Shown: positions 8,257-17,170 of the stretch, one piece after another
How positions within the stretch are numbered: position 1 is the first letter of the stretch
How the letters are laid out: each line of letters begins with the position of its first letter
Assembly: GCA_910577375.1 (NCBI GenBank)
Contig: CAJTLT010000002.1
Coordinates: forward strand, 1 to 64,000
Origin: an uncultured Christensenella sp.
GTDB lineage: Bacteria > Bacillota > Clostridia > Christensenellales > Borkfalkiaceae
Reading direction: 5' to 3'
DNA length: 64,000 bases
Notes under the pieces: generated by a model
What the model saw: only the letters and a program-made list of their open reading frames with translations
Told to the model about the DNA's origin: nothing
Database searches by the model: none
Made by a program: the position numbers and the translations under genes

Positions 8257-10286
8257 TAATTTACGTCCTCCTCTTTAACTGCGGCAACTTCTTCCGCGGG
8301 CGCAGATATTGCTGTTTCCGCGTTAACGTGTGCATAAAGCGCCTTTATTTCTTCCGTTCTGAACTCTTCCGGAATATCCGTTACGTTTGACGAAGGCTCG
8401 CCGGACACCTGCTCACGTTTTGTAAATATTTTGTTATAAATTTTATCTATGAAATTTTCTTTTTCTTCTATTATTTCACCCGTCTTTTTATTTATGCGTG
8501 GTTTCTGCTTCAACACGAACATATCGGGCACCTGGTCTATGGTCTGCCACATCTGCATAGCCGTTTCCATAGACATACCGCCGTTGACCGCCGCTTTTCT
8601 GACAGCGTTTACCGCCTGCACTTCCTGCAATTTTTTGCCGGAAAGACCGTATCTGGTCATACAGAAAGTTGTAACCAGCCAGGCAAGCATAGGCAATACG
8701 CAGAAGCATATTATACACGATAACTGCATTCCGTCCATATAAGGGGTACTTTCGCCCGGCAATGCGCTGAGCCCGGGAACAAGAACGACTATGAAAAGCT
8801 GCAACAAAAGCGTTTGCAAAGACGAAATAAGTTTATCTACGAGCGAGAAAATAGTGCCCATAATACCGGGAACGTATTTACCGGAACGGTAGGTTTCATA
8901 GTCGGTGCAATCCGCTACCATAGGGATAGTGAGGTTATCGCAACAATTGAACGCGCCGTAACCGCAACCGTAAAGAATAATAAAGAATATAGTATACGCG
9001 TTAATAGTCAGCGTAAACTTGCCGTCTACCGTTTTGAAGAGAGAAAGATGCGTCGCCGCATTGTTCGGGTCGAAAATGCAGAGCATTATCAATACGCCGA
9101 TATAGAATAAAAACGCAAATACGGTGAACTGTGCAACTCCGCGTTTCTGACCTTTTCTGCCCGCGGTTTTGGAACCCCACAGGAAGAATATACCCATAAA
9201 TACGAAACAGAGCGCATAGAAAGGAATGTACAATCCGTTATAATCGCCCATAAGGCAACCGTATAAAAGGAATGCGACCGTACCGCTTGTTGCAACGGTT
9301 GAAGCAAGCTTGTTGAGCCCAGAAGAAAGCACGAGCCAGCGTATTTCTTTATTGCCCTTTAATATGCCGATATAATCCTTGATTTTTGCGGGTTCGCTTG
9401 CAACGCCCCAGAATTCGGGTTTATCCTTTTCCCATATAGCCGCGACAGCCATAATCGTATATACGGCGGAAACTATTACTACGAAAGGAACCATTATATC
9501 GTAGAACTGCGAGCCGTAAGCCGCGCCGCGCAGATATACATAAGTTGCATTCGGGTCGAGAGCGCTTATTACCGCCTGATACTGTTCGGTTGCTCCAGCG
9601 CCTAATTCCGCGATTATATCCGCAACCGTTTTACCGCCGTTTGCAATTGTTTCTTCGTAAAAAATAATACCTTTCTGGCAAATTGCTTCGTTTGTGAGAA
9701 CGCCGCCAGCCATTATGTTCACAAGAACGATAGAGCCTATCATTCCTATCATATTCCAGATAACGAACTGCGAACGCTGTTTGGGGTCGTTGGTAAGGCA
9801 GGTCTGACCGGCTTTGGTAACGGCGCACTGGCAGGTATATCCCAAAACGTAAATAATGTAGCTTATGATATAGAAAGTCCATTGAAGCCACGAAAGCGTA
9901 TTGGGAACAACGCGCGAGATAAGCATCATCAAAATGACGGAAAACGCCAGCATTATATTGCCAACTATCATAAACGGACGGAATTTACCGAGCTTTGTTT
10001 TCGTTTTATCCATCATTCCGCCCAGAACGGGGTCTGTAATGCCGTCGAATATACGCATAAGCGGCGCGAAAAGACTTGCAAAGGTACTCACCGCAATAGC
10101 TATTACGCTCGATATAACAACACCGCCGATAGCCGTGCCCACGCTGCCCGTAAGATAGAGCACCGCCCAGTACACAAAATAGTTGTAGAAAGCAAAATAG
10201 ACGTTTGTAGCCGCGTTATTAAACGGGAACAGCGCTATCTGCCAACCCTTTGCGCGGTTTACCGCCACGCTTTGCGTTGAACTCAT
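8256..10286 (-). CDS. GPH-family glycoside/hexuronide symporter, enlarged
   Basis: Glycoside-pentoside-hexuronide:cation symporter of the MFS fold. Seen: PLMRIFDGITDPVLGGMMDKTKTKLGKF (shortened here to its core DGITDPVLGG), the diagnostic GPH loop, then FRPFMIVG, and later DCTDYETYRSGKY. At 676 aa it is longer than the usual 450-500 aa because of an insertion of about 65 aa (around residues 200-265) between helices and a charged C-terminal tail of about 110 aa with KTGEIIEEKENF. First gene before uxuA-uxuB, so a glucuronide or hexuronate is the likely cargo. GGAGG lies 10 bases before the ATG. Controlled by the operator at 10333-10390. Confidence 0.88.
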   Translation of the reverse strand: MSSTQSVAVNRAKGWQIALFPFNNAATNVYFAFYNYFVYWAVLYLTGSVGTAIGGVVISSVIAIAVSTFASLFAPLMRIFDGITDPVLGGMMDKTKTKLGKFRPFMIVGNIMLAFSVILMMLISRVVPNTLSWLQWTFYIISYIIYVLGYTCQCAVTKAGQTCLTNDPKQRSQFVIWNMIGMIGSIVLVNIMAGGVLTNEAICQKGIIFYEETIANGGKTVADIIAELGAGATEQYQAVISALDPNATYVYLRGAAYGSQFYDIMVPFVVIVSAVYTIMAVAAIWEKDKPEFWGVASEPAKIKDYIGILKGNKEIRWLVLSSGLNKLASTVATSGTVAFLLYGCLMGDYNGLYIPFYALCFVFMGIFFLWGSKTAGRKGQKRGVAQFTVFAFLFYIGVLIMLCIFDPNNAATHLSLFKTVDGKFTLTINAYTIFFIILYGCGYGAFNCCDNLTIPMVADCTDYETYRSGKYVPGIMGTIFSLVDKLISSLQTLLLQLFIVVLVPGLSALPGESTPYMDGMQLSCIICFCVLPMLAWLVTTFCMTRYGLSGKKLQEVQAVNAVRKAAVNGGMSMETAMQMWQTIDQVPDMFVLKQKPRINKKTGEIIEEKENFIDKIYNKIFTKREQVSGEPSSNVTDIPEEFRTEEIKALYAHVNAETAISAPAEEVAAVKEEDVN

Positions 10287-10332
10287 CTGTGTTTTCCTCC
10301 CATAAAAAGTTAATTTATATCATTCTGCCTTT

Positions 10333-10390
10333 ATGATACACTATAATATAAACATTTTCCATTGCAGTTTTTTTGAAATATATTGCAATT
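10333..10390 (-). promoter_or_regulatory. AraC-type operator and promoter of transporter-uxuA-uxuB
   Basis: On the minus strand two TGCAAT-type half-sites (10382-10387 and 10361-10366) stand 21 bp apart. The proximal one runs into a weak -35 TGGAAA (10356-10361), then 17 bp, then TATCAT (10333-10338). A weak -35 next to an activator site is the classic layout for activation. The same layout recurs at 11230-11285 and 21445-21500. Confidence 0.7.
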
Positions 10391-10411
10391 CTTCCACTTT
10401 TCGTTTATAAT
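10383..10411 (+). promoter_or_regulatory. Promoter of the AraC-type regulator, leaderless
   Basis: TTGCAA (10383-10388), 17 bp, TATAAT (10406-10411). The predicted transcript start falls at about 10418, which is the A of the regulator's ATG, so the mRNA would be leaderless. The -35 lies inside the distal operator half-site, so regulator binding there should repress its own gene. Confidence 0.6.
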
Positions 10412-10417
10412 GCAGAT

Positions 10418-11200
10418 ATGTTCAATTATTTATACAACAGCATAGATTTCGCGCATAAGCTTGACGGGCATACCACGCCCTCCGACGACTTTAAAAAGCA
10501 CATGCACGACCATTACGAGCTGCTGTATCTCGTACGCGGAAAAATCAATTACACGATAGAATCCGAAACCAAACCTCTTAACCCGGGTGAAGTAATTTTA
10601 ATCGCCCCCGGCATGCTGCACTTCGGCACGGTTGACCCTAATACTTCTTACGAAAGATACGTTCTTAAATTCCCCGCCACTATTCTGCCGCAATTTATGG
10701 TGAAAAACATTTCGAAATTAAAATACTGCGGGATTATTCCAAAGGTGCAGGAGCTTTTCGACGAGCTGGATTTTATTTACGCCACTTATACCGACGACGA
10801 ACTGCATTTACTTATGATTACCACCCTTTTACGCATTATTATCTGCGTTTACAAGGGTGAGAACCACGTTCTCGACGAACAGATTTCCCATAATACCATT
10901 ATTGCCGAAATAATAGAATATATTAATAAAAATATACGCCGCCCAATCACGCTTGCGGATATTTGTAACGATTTGCATTTTTCAAAATCTTATATAAGCA
11001 GCGAATTCAGCAAAGAAATGAAAACGCCCATTATGACTTACATAAAACACAAAAAAGTTATAGCCGCGCATATGCAGATTACCGAGGGAAAAACGCGTAT
11101 CGCAAACGTTGCGGAAGAGTTCGGCTTCGAGGAATACTCCACCTTTTACCGCAATTACAAAAAAATTATCGGTTATCCGCCGCAAGAGGGTAAAAAATAA
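10418..11200 (+). CDS. AraC-family transcriptional regulator
   Basis: 260 aa. N-terminal cupin sensor (about residues 1-150) with HMHDHYELLYLVRGKINYTIE and the PGEVILIAPGMLHFG metal/ligand-type loop; C-terminal pair of helix-turn-helix motifs (about 165-258) with ITLADICNDLHFSKSYISSEF and VAEEFGFEEYSTFYRNYKK. The ATG at 10418 was chosen over an upstream in-frame ATG at 10373 because the promoter -10 lies at 10406-10411 and the homologous cupin begins here. It sits divergently from the transporter-uxuAB operon and ahead of the GH2 gene, whose promoters share its presumed operator. Probably a hexuronide-responsive activator; the effector is inferred. Confidence 0.87.
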   Translation: MFNYLYNSIDFAHKLDGHTTPSDDFKKHMHDHYELLYLVRGKINYTIESETKPLNPGEVILIAPGMLHFGTVDPNTSYERYVLKFPATILPQFMVKNISKLKYCGIIPKVQELFDELDFIYATYTDDELHLLMITTLLRIIICVYKGENHVLDEQISHNTIIAEIIEYINKNIRRPITLADICNDLHFSKSYISSEFSKEMKTPIMTYIKHKKVIAAHMQITEGKTRIANVAEEFGFEEYSTFYRNYKKIIGYPPQEGKK

Positions 11201-11229
11201 AAAAGTTTCATAAAAAACCGAATACGAAT

Positions 11230-11285
11230 TGCAATAAAACACAAAAATAAATGCAATGGATTTAAAACGTATAAAATGTTACAAT
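11230..11285 (+). promoter_or_regulatory. AraC-type operator and promoter of the GH2 gene
   Basis: TGCAAT half-sites at 11230-11235 and 11252-11257 (22 bp apart). The proximal one abuts -35 TGGATT (11257-11262), followed by 17 bp and TACAAT (11280-11285). Same orientation relative to the gene as at the uxu and lipoprotein promoters. Confidence 0.7.
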
Positions 11286-11347
11286 ATCATATAATGAGCC
11301 GGTTTTTTAACCGAGCTTATTAATCTGAGTACTCGGGGGAACTTATT

Positions 11348-13270
11348 TTGAAAACGATACAAAACATCAACGCCGGCTGGAAATTCATATATTCCAAAGA
11401 CGGCAGCGAACACAACGTCGACTTGCCGCACACATGGAACGGCGACGACGGACAAGACGGCGGAAACGATTATTACAGAGGCGCATGTACTTATATAAAA
11501 AAGCTTGGCAAGCCCGAAATTCCCGAGGGCGGCGCGGCGTATCTTGAATTCAAAGGCGTGAACGCTTCCGCACAAATTTACGTAAACGGCGAACTTGTTT
11601 GCGAACACGACGGAGGTTATTCGGCTTTCCGTTGCGACATAACAAAATTTTTAAAAGACGAAAACGAAATAAAGGTTATAGCGGATAACTCCGTTAACGA
11701 CAAAGTTTATCCGCAGCGCGCCGACTTCACCTTTTACGGCGGCATATACAGGGACGTAAATCTTATTTGCGTTCACGCAAGCCGCTTCGATTTGGATTTT
11801 TACGGCTGTAACCCGATTAAAATCGACCCTGCCGTAAAAAACGGCGACGGACACGTTACAATAACCGCTTACCCCGTGGGCGACGGCGAAACGGAAATAG
11901 AAATTTTCGACGGCGACGGCAATAAAGTTGCAGACCTGAAAAACGGCGAAACAGCGGTTATAAAGCAAGCGCGCCTTTGGAACGGACTTAAAGACCCTTA
12001 TCTTTATAAAGCGGTTGCAACGCTTAAAGTTAACGGTGAAAAGGTTGACGAAGTAAGCGCGAATTTCGGTTTCCGCACATATGCGGTAGACCCGAAAAAA
12101 GGATTTTATCTTAACGGCAAACTTTATCCTTTGCGCGGCGTTTGCCGTCATCAGGACAGACCGCACATAGGCAACGCCCTTACAAAAGCCGAACATGACG
12201 AAGATATGGCGCTTATAAAAGAAATAGGCGCAAACACTTTAAGGCTTGCGCATTATCAGCACGACGATTATTTTTACGATTTGTGCGACAAGGCGGGTTT
12301 GGTTGTCTGGGCTGAAATTCCGTATATTTCAAGGCATATGAAAAACGGAAACGACAACGCGAAAAGCCAGATGACCGAGCTTATTTTACAGCAATACAAT
12401 CATCCCTCCATCGTTTTCTGGGGCATATCCAACGAAATCACTATGATGAAAACTGATAAAAAGGATATGCTTAAAACACATAGAGAGTTAAATGATTTGT
12501 GCCATAAGCTCGACCCTTCCCGTCTTACCACGCTGGCGTGTTTTGCGATGTGTTCGTTCGGAAACAAATCCGCGCATATAACGGACGTTGTAAGCTGGAA
12601 CCTTTATCTCGGCTGGTATGTGCCGGGGCTGTTCTTAAACGACGTATGGCTGAAATTCTTTCATATGCTTTATCCCAAAAGACCCGTCGGGTATTCCGAA
12701 TACGGCGCGGAAAGCATGCCGAATCTGCACGCAGCCAAACCCAAAAGATTTGACAACACCGAAGATTATCAGGCGATTTACCACGAATATATGTTGGAAT
12801 TTTTCGCGCGGCACCCTTACATCTGGGGAACGCACGTATGGAATATGTTCGACTTTGCCGCCGACGGAAGAAATCAGGGCGGCGACCCCGGAATGAACCA
12901 CAAGGGGCTTGTAACCTTTGACAGAAAGACGAAAAAAGACGCGTTTTATCTTTACAAAGCTTATTGGTCGGAAGAACCCGTATTGCATCTCTGCGGACAG
13001 CGTTACGCGCACCGCACGGGCAAAAAGACAAGCATTACAGTTTATTCGAATATCGGAAAAGTTGAAATTTACAACAACGGCAAGCTTGTTGCGACACCCA
13101 AAGCGCAACGCGGCGGAAAAGTTTATAAATGCAGAATCAAGCTTTTCAAAGAAAATGAAATCGTTGTTAAATCAGGCGGGCACGAGGACAGAGCGGCGTT
13201 TATCAAAGTAGACAAACCCGACCCCGCATACAAGGTTACTACCGGCAACAGTATGAGCTGGGAAAAATAA
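11348..13270 (+). CDS. Glycoside hydrolase family 2, probable beta-glucuronidase
   Basis: 640 aa, no signal peptide, so cytoplasmic. Starts with TTG behind a GGGGGA ribosome site. Sugar-binding domain about 1-140, immunoglobulin-like domain about 150-245, TIM barrel from about 250. Catalytic acid/base is E363 in WGISNEI; the nucleophile is E451 in YSEYGAE. Residues N517-H518-K519 followed by Gly give an Asn-x-Lys pattern like that which binds the glucuronate carboxylate in beta-glucuronidases. Some GH2 enzymes labelled beta-galactosidase have a similar stretch, so this is not decisive. Co-regulation with uxuA and uxuB is the better argument for glucuronide cleavage: the product would feed fructuronate, mannonate and then ketodeoxygluconate. 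Confidence 0.82.
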   Translation: MKTIQNINAGWKFIYSKDGSEHNVDLPHTWNGDDGQDGGNDYYRGACTYIKKLGKPEIPEGGAAYLEFKGVNASAQIYVNGELVCEHDGGYSAFRCDITKFLKDENEIKVIADNSVNDKVYPQRADFTFYGGIYRDVNLICVHASRFDLDFYGCNPIKIDPAVKNGDGHVTITAYPVGDGETEIEIFDGDGNKVADLKNGETAVIKQARLWNGLKDPYLYKAVATLKVNGEKVDEVSANFGFRTYAVDPKKGFYLNGKLYPLRGVCRHQDRPHIGNALTKAEHDEDMALIKEIGANTLRLAHYQHDDYFYDLCDKAGLVVWAEIPYISRHMKNGNDNAKSQMTELILQQYNHPSIVFWGISNEITMMKTDKKDMLKTHRELNDLCHKLDPSRLTTLACFAMCSFGNKSAHITDVVSWNLYLGWYVPGLFLNDVWLKFFHMLYPKRPVGYSEYGAESMPNLHAAKPKRFDNTEDYQAIYHEYMLEFFARHPYIWGTHVWNMFDFAADGRNQGGDPGMNHKGLVTFDRKTKKDAFYLYKAYWSEEPVLHLCGQRYAHRTGKKTSITVYSNIGKVEIYNNGKLVATPKAQRGGKVYKCRIKLFKENEIVVKSGGHEDRAAFIKVDKPDPAYKVTTGNSMSWEK

Positions 13271-13280
13271 ACAAATCAAC

Positions 13281-13316
13281 AAAAAGCGCAGAGCCGTTAA
13301 CAGCTCTGCGCTTTTT
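13281..13316. terminator. Bidirectional terminator after the GH2 gene
   Basis: A-rich arm, GCGCAGAGC stem with 8-nt loop and complementary arm followed by CTTTTT. Symmetric, so it can work on both strands. It separates the GH2 gene from the convergent GH3 gene. Confidence 0.8.
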
Positions 13317-13327
13317 AAATATAAAAC

Positions 13328-13357
13328 AATAACCGCGGCTTTACCGCCGCGGTTATT
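13328..13357 (-). terminator. Hairpin terminator after the GH3 gene
   Basis: An 11-bp perfect stem (13328-13338 with 13347-13357), followed on the minus strand by GTTTTAT. Lies immediately downstream of the GH3 stop. Confidence 0.65.
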
Positions 13358-13363
13358 ATTTAA

Positions 13364-16300
13364 TTAATCTTCTTCTTTTTTGAAGATATATTTATCAACG
13401 AGTTTCCACGCCGTCATACCTACTACAAACGCACAGCTCAGCCCGAAGAATACGTCTATAGTTATCGTGAGCGCGGGAAGAAGAGCGTCGCGCGTTGCGT
13501 ACCAAGCGGGGTCGAACGTATAAGTTTTAGTGCTTTCGCCGTAGAAGTTCATTGCATTGCTGTTTGCAACGGTGTAGAGAATTCTTGTAGCAGCCTCTAC
13601 CGCGCGGTTATCATACCTTGCGTCAGTTGTAATACTGCCCGTAACGTCGTCTTTGGTGAGAGGTCCGTCAAGAAGGCAAGCGCCAGCAAGCATACCTATA
13701 CCAAGGTTTTCGGTACCGGCGGGATACCAGTCGGAAATAGCGAATCCCGCCATTCCCGCTTCGCCGCGGAGCCATCTTGTCATAAGGTTGTAGCTGTTAC
13801 CCGTCCACGTGCCGCCGAGCTTGTTGAACGCTATCATTACGTTCATAGCGTCGCCGATTTCGATAGCCATTTCAAAAGGACGGAGATAAATCTGCCTGAA
13901 AGTCTGCTCGTCAATCCAAGCGCGGTAACCTGTTCTGTTTGTATCCTGGTCGTTTAAAACAAAGTGTTTGTTATAAACGTATAAGCCCTTTTCCTGAGCG
14001 CCCTTGGTTTCGTATGCGCCAATCATACCGGTAAGGAAAGAATCGTCGGAGTAGAACTCGCCGGCTCTTCCGTGGTAAGGATTTCTCTGCAATCCCAAAC
14101 CGAAACCGTATATGCCTGCCGTGCCGCCCCAAAGAGCGTCTTCACCCATTGCCTGACCGACAAGATAAGCAACGTAATTATCGAAAGACGCCGCTATTAT
14201 TCCCTCGCAAGGGTATCCTGTGGGATACGCCCTTTTTGCTTTGGAATCGAACGCATACATAAAGCCCGCGTCGCGGTTTTCTTTATTTTTGTTTCCGTCG
14301 GAATCAAGACCGAAAGCCCATTCGAAACCGTTTGAAGCATTCTGGTCGTTTGTTGCGGGTTTATCCACGCTTGCAATATACTTGGTTTTGCGGAGTCCGT
14401 CGGAGAACAATTCTATGAAGTCCTCTTTCGACATCTGCCCTACAAGTTCTTTCCACTTCTGAACGTCTTCTTCGCTTGCGCCTCTAGCGGGGTCATATTC
14501 AACGCCGATTAAATCGAGAAGTTTCCACTCCGTATTGCTCCAGCCGAAGGTGTATTCGGTATCATCGAATTCAATACCGTAGCGCTCGGCATAAGCCGTT
14601 ATTTTGGACGAATCTATTTTTCCTGTGAAATCGAAACCAGCTTCGCCCGTAAGTGCCGAACCTTTAATACTTGTACCGTTCTGACCTATTCTTCCGTTGC
14701 TTATCGCCGCGGTTTTATTCCAGTCATAACGCGAGAACACCATATCGGTATCGGGAGCGATATCGCTGAAAAGGTTGTGAACGTCGTCGGTAGCGCCTTG
14801 CGTCCAGTATTTGTAGCTTGCAGAACGCTCTGCGCTTACGTCAATCGATTTTACGTTTTCGGCTTTGCCTGCGCCGTATTCGTCAACGAATTTATCGTTC
14901 TGCCCAAGCCCTTTGGCCTTATAAATGCTGTTAACGGCTTCGTTGCTGTTTCTTGCAGCCGCAAGATAATACTTACCTTCGGAAAGAACATATCCTCCGA
15001 CAGTCTCTCCGCCTACTTCAAGCTTGCTGTCATATGCGGCGAACCATTTGTTTGCGTCGATTTTGATTTCTATCGTTTCTTCTTCGTCGGGAGCAAGTTC
15101 GTTTGTTTTTCCGTAGCCTATAAGCTGAACGGAAGGTTTCTGAACGCCGTGCAATTTATCCTGTTCCGTTATGGGCTGCTGGAGATAAATCTGAACGATT
15201 TCTCTGCCGCTTCTTTCAGAACCTGTATTTTTAACCGTAACTTTTGCGATAAGGTCGTCGCAATCGCCGAGATTAGCGCCGGTTGCGCGTTTTTCTTCGT
15301 CGGGACGTTCAATATTGTTGCCTTTTCCGTCGCAGAATTCGCACTTGTGGTTAGGGTCGTTTGAAACCATAATTCCGCAGCTGTAATAATTTTTTGCGGG
15401 ATTTTCGTCTTTTACGATTTCAACGTTGGTATAATCGAAAGTTGTGTAAGAAAGACCGTAGCCGAAAGGATAAGAAATCTGTGAGCCGTAATCATACGAG
15501 CCTGCGTTAGGATTACCCAACAGCGTATCTTCGTAACGGGTTTCCGCATAGCGGTAGCCTACGTACATACCCTCCATATTTACTACGTTGGTCTGACTGC
15601 CTATCGCAAAGTTTTGCGTTGAAGGGTTGTTTTCCCTTGCAGTGTACCAAGCCGCAGAAAGTCCGCCGGAGGGATTGATTTGTCCCGTTAAAATTTCGGC
15701 AACGGCTTTAATTCCGTCTGAACCGGGGAAACCTATCCAAAGCGCAGCTTCGATACCGTATTCTTTCAAAAGTTCGGGGATATCTTCCTGTGGAGCGTTA
15801 GCCTGATTGAAAATTACAATTACCTTTTTATAATTTTCTCCAAGGTTTTTCAAGAGGTCTTTTTCCTCTTCGGTAAACGCGAGATAATCGTTATCGGTTT
15901 TATTTCCGTCGTTGTTTCTGTCTGACGAAGACACATTTGAACCGCTGCCCTCCTGCGTAAGGTCCATATCCTCGTTGGTCATTCTGCCCGTAATATAAAT
16001 TGCGGTGGAATCCGTACCGTAGTTGGTTTTGTCTTTGCTTGAATCGGGTATTTCTATCCAATTTGCTTCGGAAAGAACAGGAACTTTAGCGTTACCCGAA
16101 TCGGAACCCCAGAAGCCTATCGTATCGACTCTTCTGTACTGAATACCGTCGCCGTTGTACCACTGTTCAAGGGATTCGTTCATATTGAGACCGACTTTTT
16201 CGAATTCTTCATAGAAGAACTGTCTGCGGTAAATTTCCGATTTAACCTTATAAGCCTGAGGGTCGTTGATTTTGTTGTTACCCGCGCCGTCAAGGCAATA

Positions 16301-16666
16301 CATAGGGTCGTATGCGGTAACTCCGTATAAGCTGACCTTTTCTTCCGCCTTTAAGGGGAGCGCGTTATTTTCGTTTTTAAGAAGAACAGAGCCTTCTTTT
16401 TGCGCGTACCATGCTATTTCTCCGTTGCCGTTCAATATGTCTTCAATCGAAGAATACCATGTTTTATATCTTATAGGCGCTTTACCTGTGTTTACGGTTT
16501 GCGTGCCGCCCGTATCCTTAAATACATATTGCGACAACAGATTGTTTACGCTTTCATCCGCAAACAAGGCGTTTACTACTATCGTCAGTCCGAAAAAGAC
16601 TGCCATTACGTTAAATAAAGCGATTGAAATTATGTGAAGGATTTTTTTGATTTTATTAATTTTCAT
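13364..16666 (-). CDS. Membrane-anchored glycoside hydrolase family 3, permuted domain order
   Basis: Probable beta-glucosidase-type enzyme, 1100 aa. A hydrophobic helix at about residues 8-33 and a second at about 1063-1085 before KYIFKKEED suggest anchoring at both ends with the catalytic body outside. The usual GH3 order is reversed. The alpha/beta sandwich (EGSVLLKNENNALPL, YPFGYGLSYTTF) comes first and a fibronectin-III-like piece (VKNTGSERSGREIVQIYL) follows. The barrel comes last, with KHFVLNDQDTNR and the nucleophile Asp at about 977 in AISDW. Such permutation is known in ruminal GH3s. The ATG at 16666 has GGAGG nine bases ahead. It overlaps the stop of the upstream membrane-protein gene by 11 bp. 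An upstream TTG in frame was rejected. Confidence 0.87.
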   Translation of the reverse strand: MKINKIKKILHIISIALFNVMAVFFGLTIVVNALFADESVNNLLSQYVFKDTGGTQTVNTGKAPIRYKTWYSSIEDILNGNGEIAWYAQKEGSVLLKNENNALPLKAEEKVSLYGVTAYDPMYCLDGAGNNKINDPQAYKVKSEIYRRQFFYEEFEKVGLNMNESLEQWYNGDGIQYRRVDTIGFWGSDSGNAKVPVLSEANWIEIPDSSKDKTNYGTDSTAIYITGRMTNEDMDLTQEGSGSNVSSSDRNNDGNKTDNDYLAFTEEEKDLLKNLGENYKKVIVIFNQANAPQEDIPELLKEYGIEAALWIGFPGSDGIKAVAEILTGQINPSGGLSAAWYTARENNPSTQNFAIGSQTNVVNMEGMYVGYRYAETRYEDTLLGNPNAGSYDYGSQISYPFGYGLSYTTFDYTNVEIVKDENPAKNYYSCGIMVSNDPNHKCEFCDGKGNNIERPDEEKRATGANLGDCDDLIAKVTVKNTGSERSGREIVQIYLQQPITEQDKLHGVQKPSVQLIGYGKTNELAPDEEETIEIKIDANKWFAAYDSKLEVGGETVGGYVLSEGKYYLAAARNSNEAVNSIYKAKGLGQNDKFVDEYGAGKAENVKSIDVSAERSASYKYWTQGATDDVHNLFSDIAPDTDMVFSRYDWNKTAAISNGRIGQNGTSIKGSALTGEAGFDFTGKIDSSKITAYAERYGIEFDDTEYTFGWSNTEWKLLDLIGVEYDPARGASEEDVQKWKELVGQMSKEDFIELFSDGLRKTKYIASVDKPATNDQNASNGFEWAFGLDSDGNKNKENRDAGFMYAFDSKAKRAYPTGYPCEGIIAASFDNYVAYLVGQAMGEDALWGGTAGIYGFGLGLQRNPYHGRAGEFYSDDSFLTGMIGAYETKGAQEKGLYVYNKHFVLNDQDTNRTGYRAWIDEQTFRQIYLRPFEMAIEIGDAMNVMIAFNKLGGTWTGNSYNLMTRWLRGEAGMAGFAISDWYPAGTENLGIGMLAGACLLDGPLTKDDVTGSITTDARYDNRAVEAATRILYTVANSNAMNFYGESTKTYTFDPAWYATRDALLPALTITIDVFFGLSCAFVVGMTAWKLVDKYIFKKEED

Positions 16667-17156
16667 CTGTAACTGCCTCCGCTTCAACTACTTCTTTTTG
16701 TTTTTTTGTTTTGCCGTTTTTATTGAGTTTTAAAAATGCAAGCACGTTTGCCGCAACCGCGCATATGAGGAACAACACCACGCAAGCGATTAAAGTTGAA
16801 ATACCTTCTATTGCGCCGATATTGAAACCGCCCATTGCCTGAGACTGTATTTCGCCGAGGAAATGTGCATACACTTCGCAAATCGTTGCGATAAGAGCGC
16901 CGTAGCTTGCAAAAGCTACCATCCCCGCGCCTATTTTTTCTTCTCCGAAGAGCGAGCCTACGATAAAGACAAGACCGCCGAGGGAAACCAGAACCATAGG
17001 CACTGCCGTTGCGCCTGCAAAAGCAAGACTTGCGGTGCAGACTATACCCATAATCCAGGCGATAAAAGCGACGCCGGAAGCAATATAGTAAGCTATTGTT
17101 CTAGTTTTTAAGAAATTCAAAGTAAAATTCTTTACAAAATCCAAAACTTTTTTCAT
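16656..17156 (-). CDS. Four-helix membrane protein, unknown function
   Basis: 166 aa with four predicted membrane helices (about 24-47, 50-69, 76-100 and 115-137), a short basic N-terminus and a charged C-terminal tail (KLNKNGKTKKQKEVVEAEA). No family recognised. It sits between the 1357-aa lipoprotein and the GH3 gene, 14 bp after the former and overlapping the latter, so it is in the same operon and may be a partner that helps anchor or assemble the surface enzyme. That role is inference from position. Confidence 0.75.
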   Translation of the reverse strand: MKKVLDFVKNFTLNFLKTRTIAYYIASGVAFIAWIMGIVCTASLAFAGATAVPMVLVSLGGLVFIVGSLFGEEKIGAGMVAFASYGALIATICEVYAHFLGEIQSQAMGGFNIGAIEGISTLIACVVLFLICAVAANVLAFLKLNKNGKTKKQKEVVEAEAVTDEN

Positions 17157-17170
17157 TTTATTCCTCCTGT

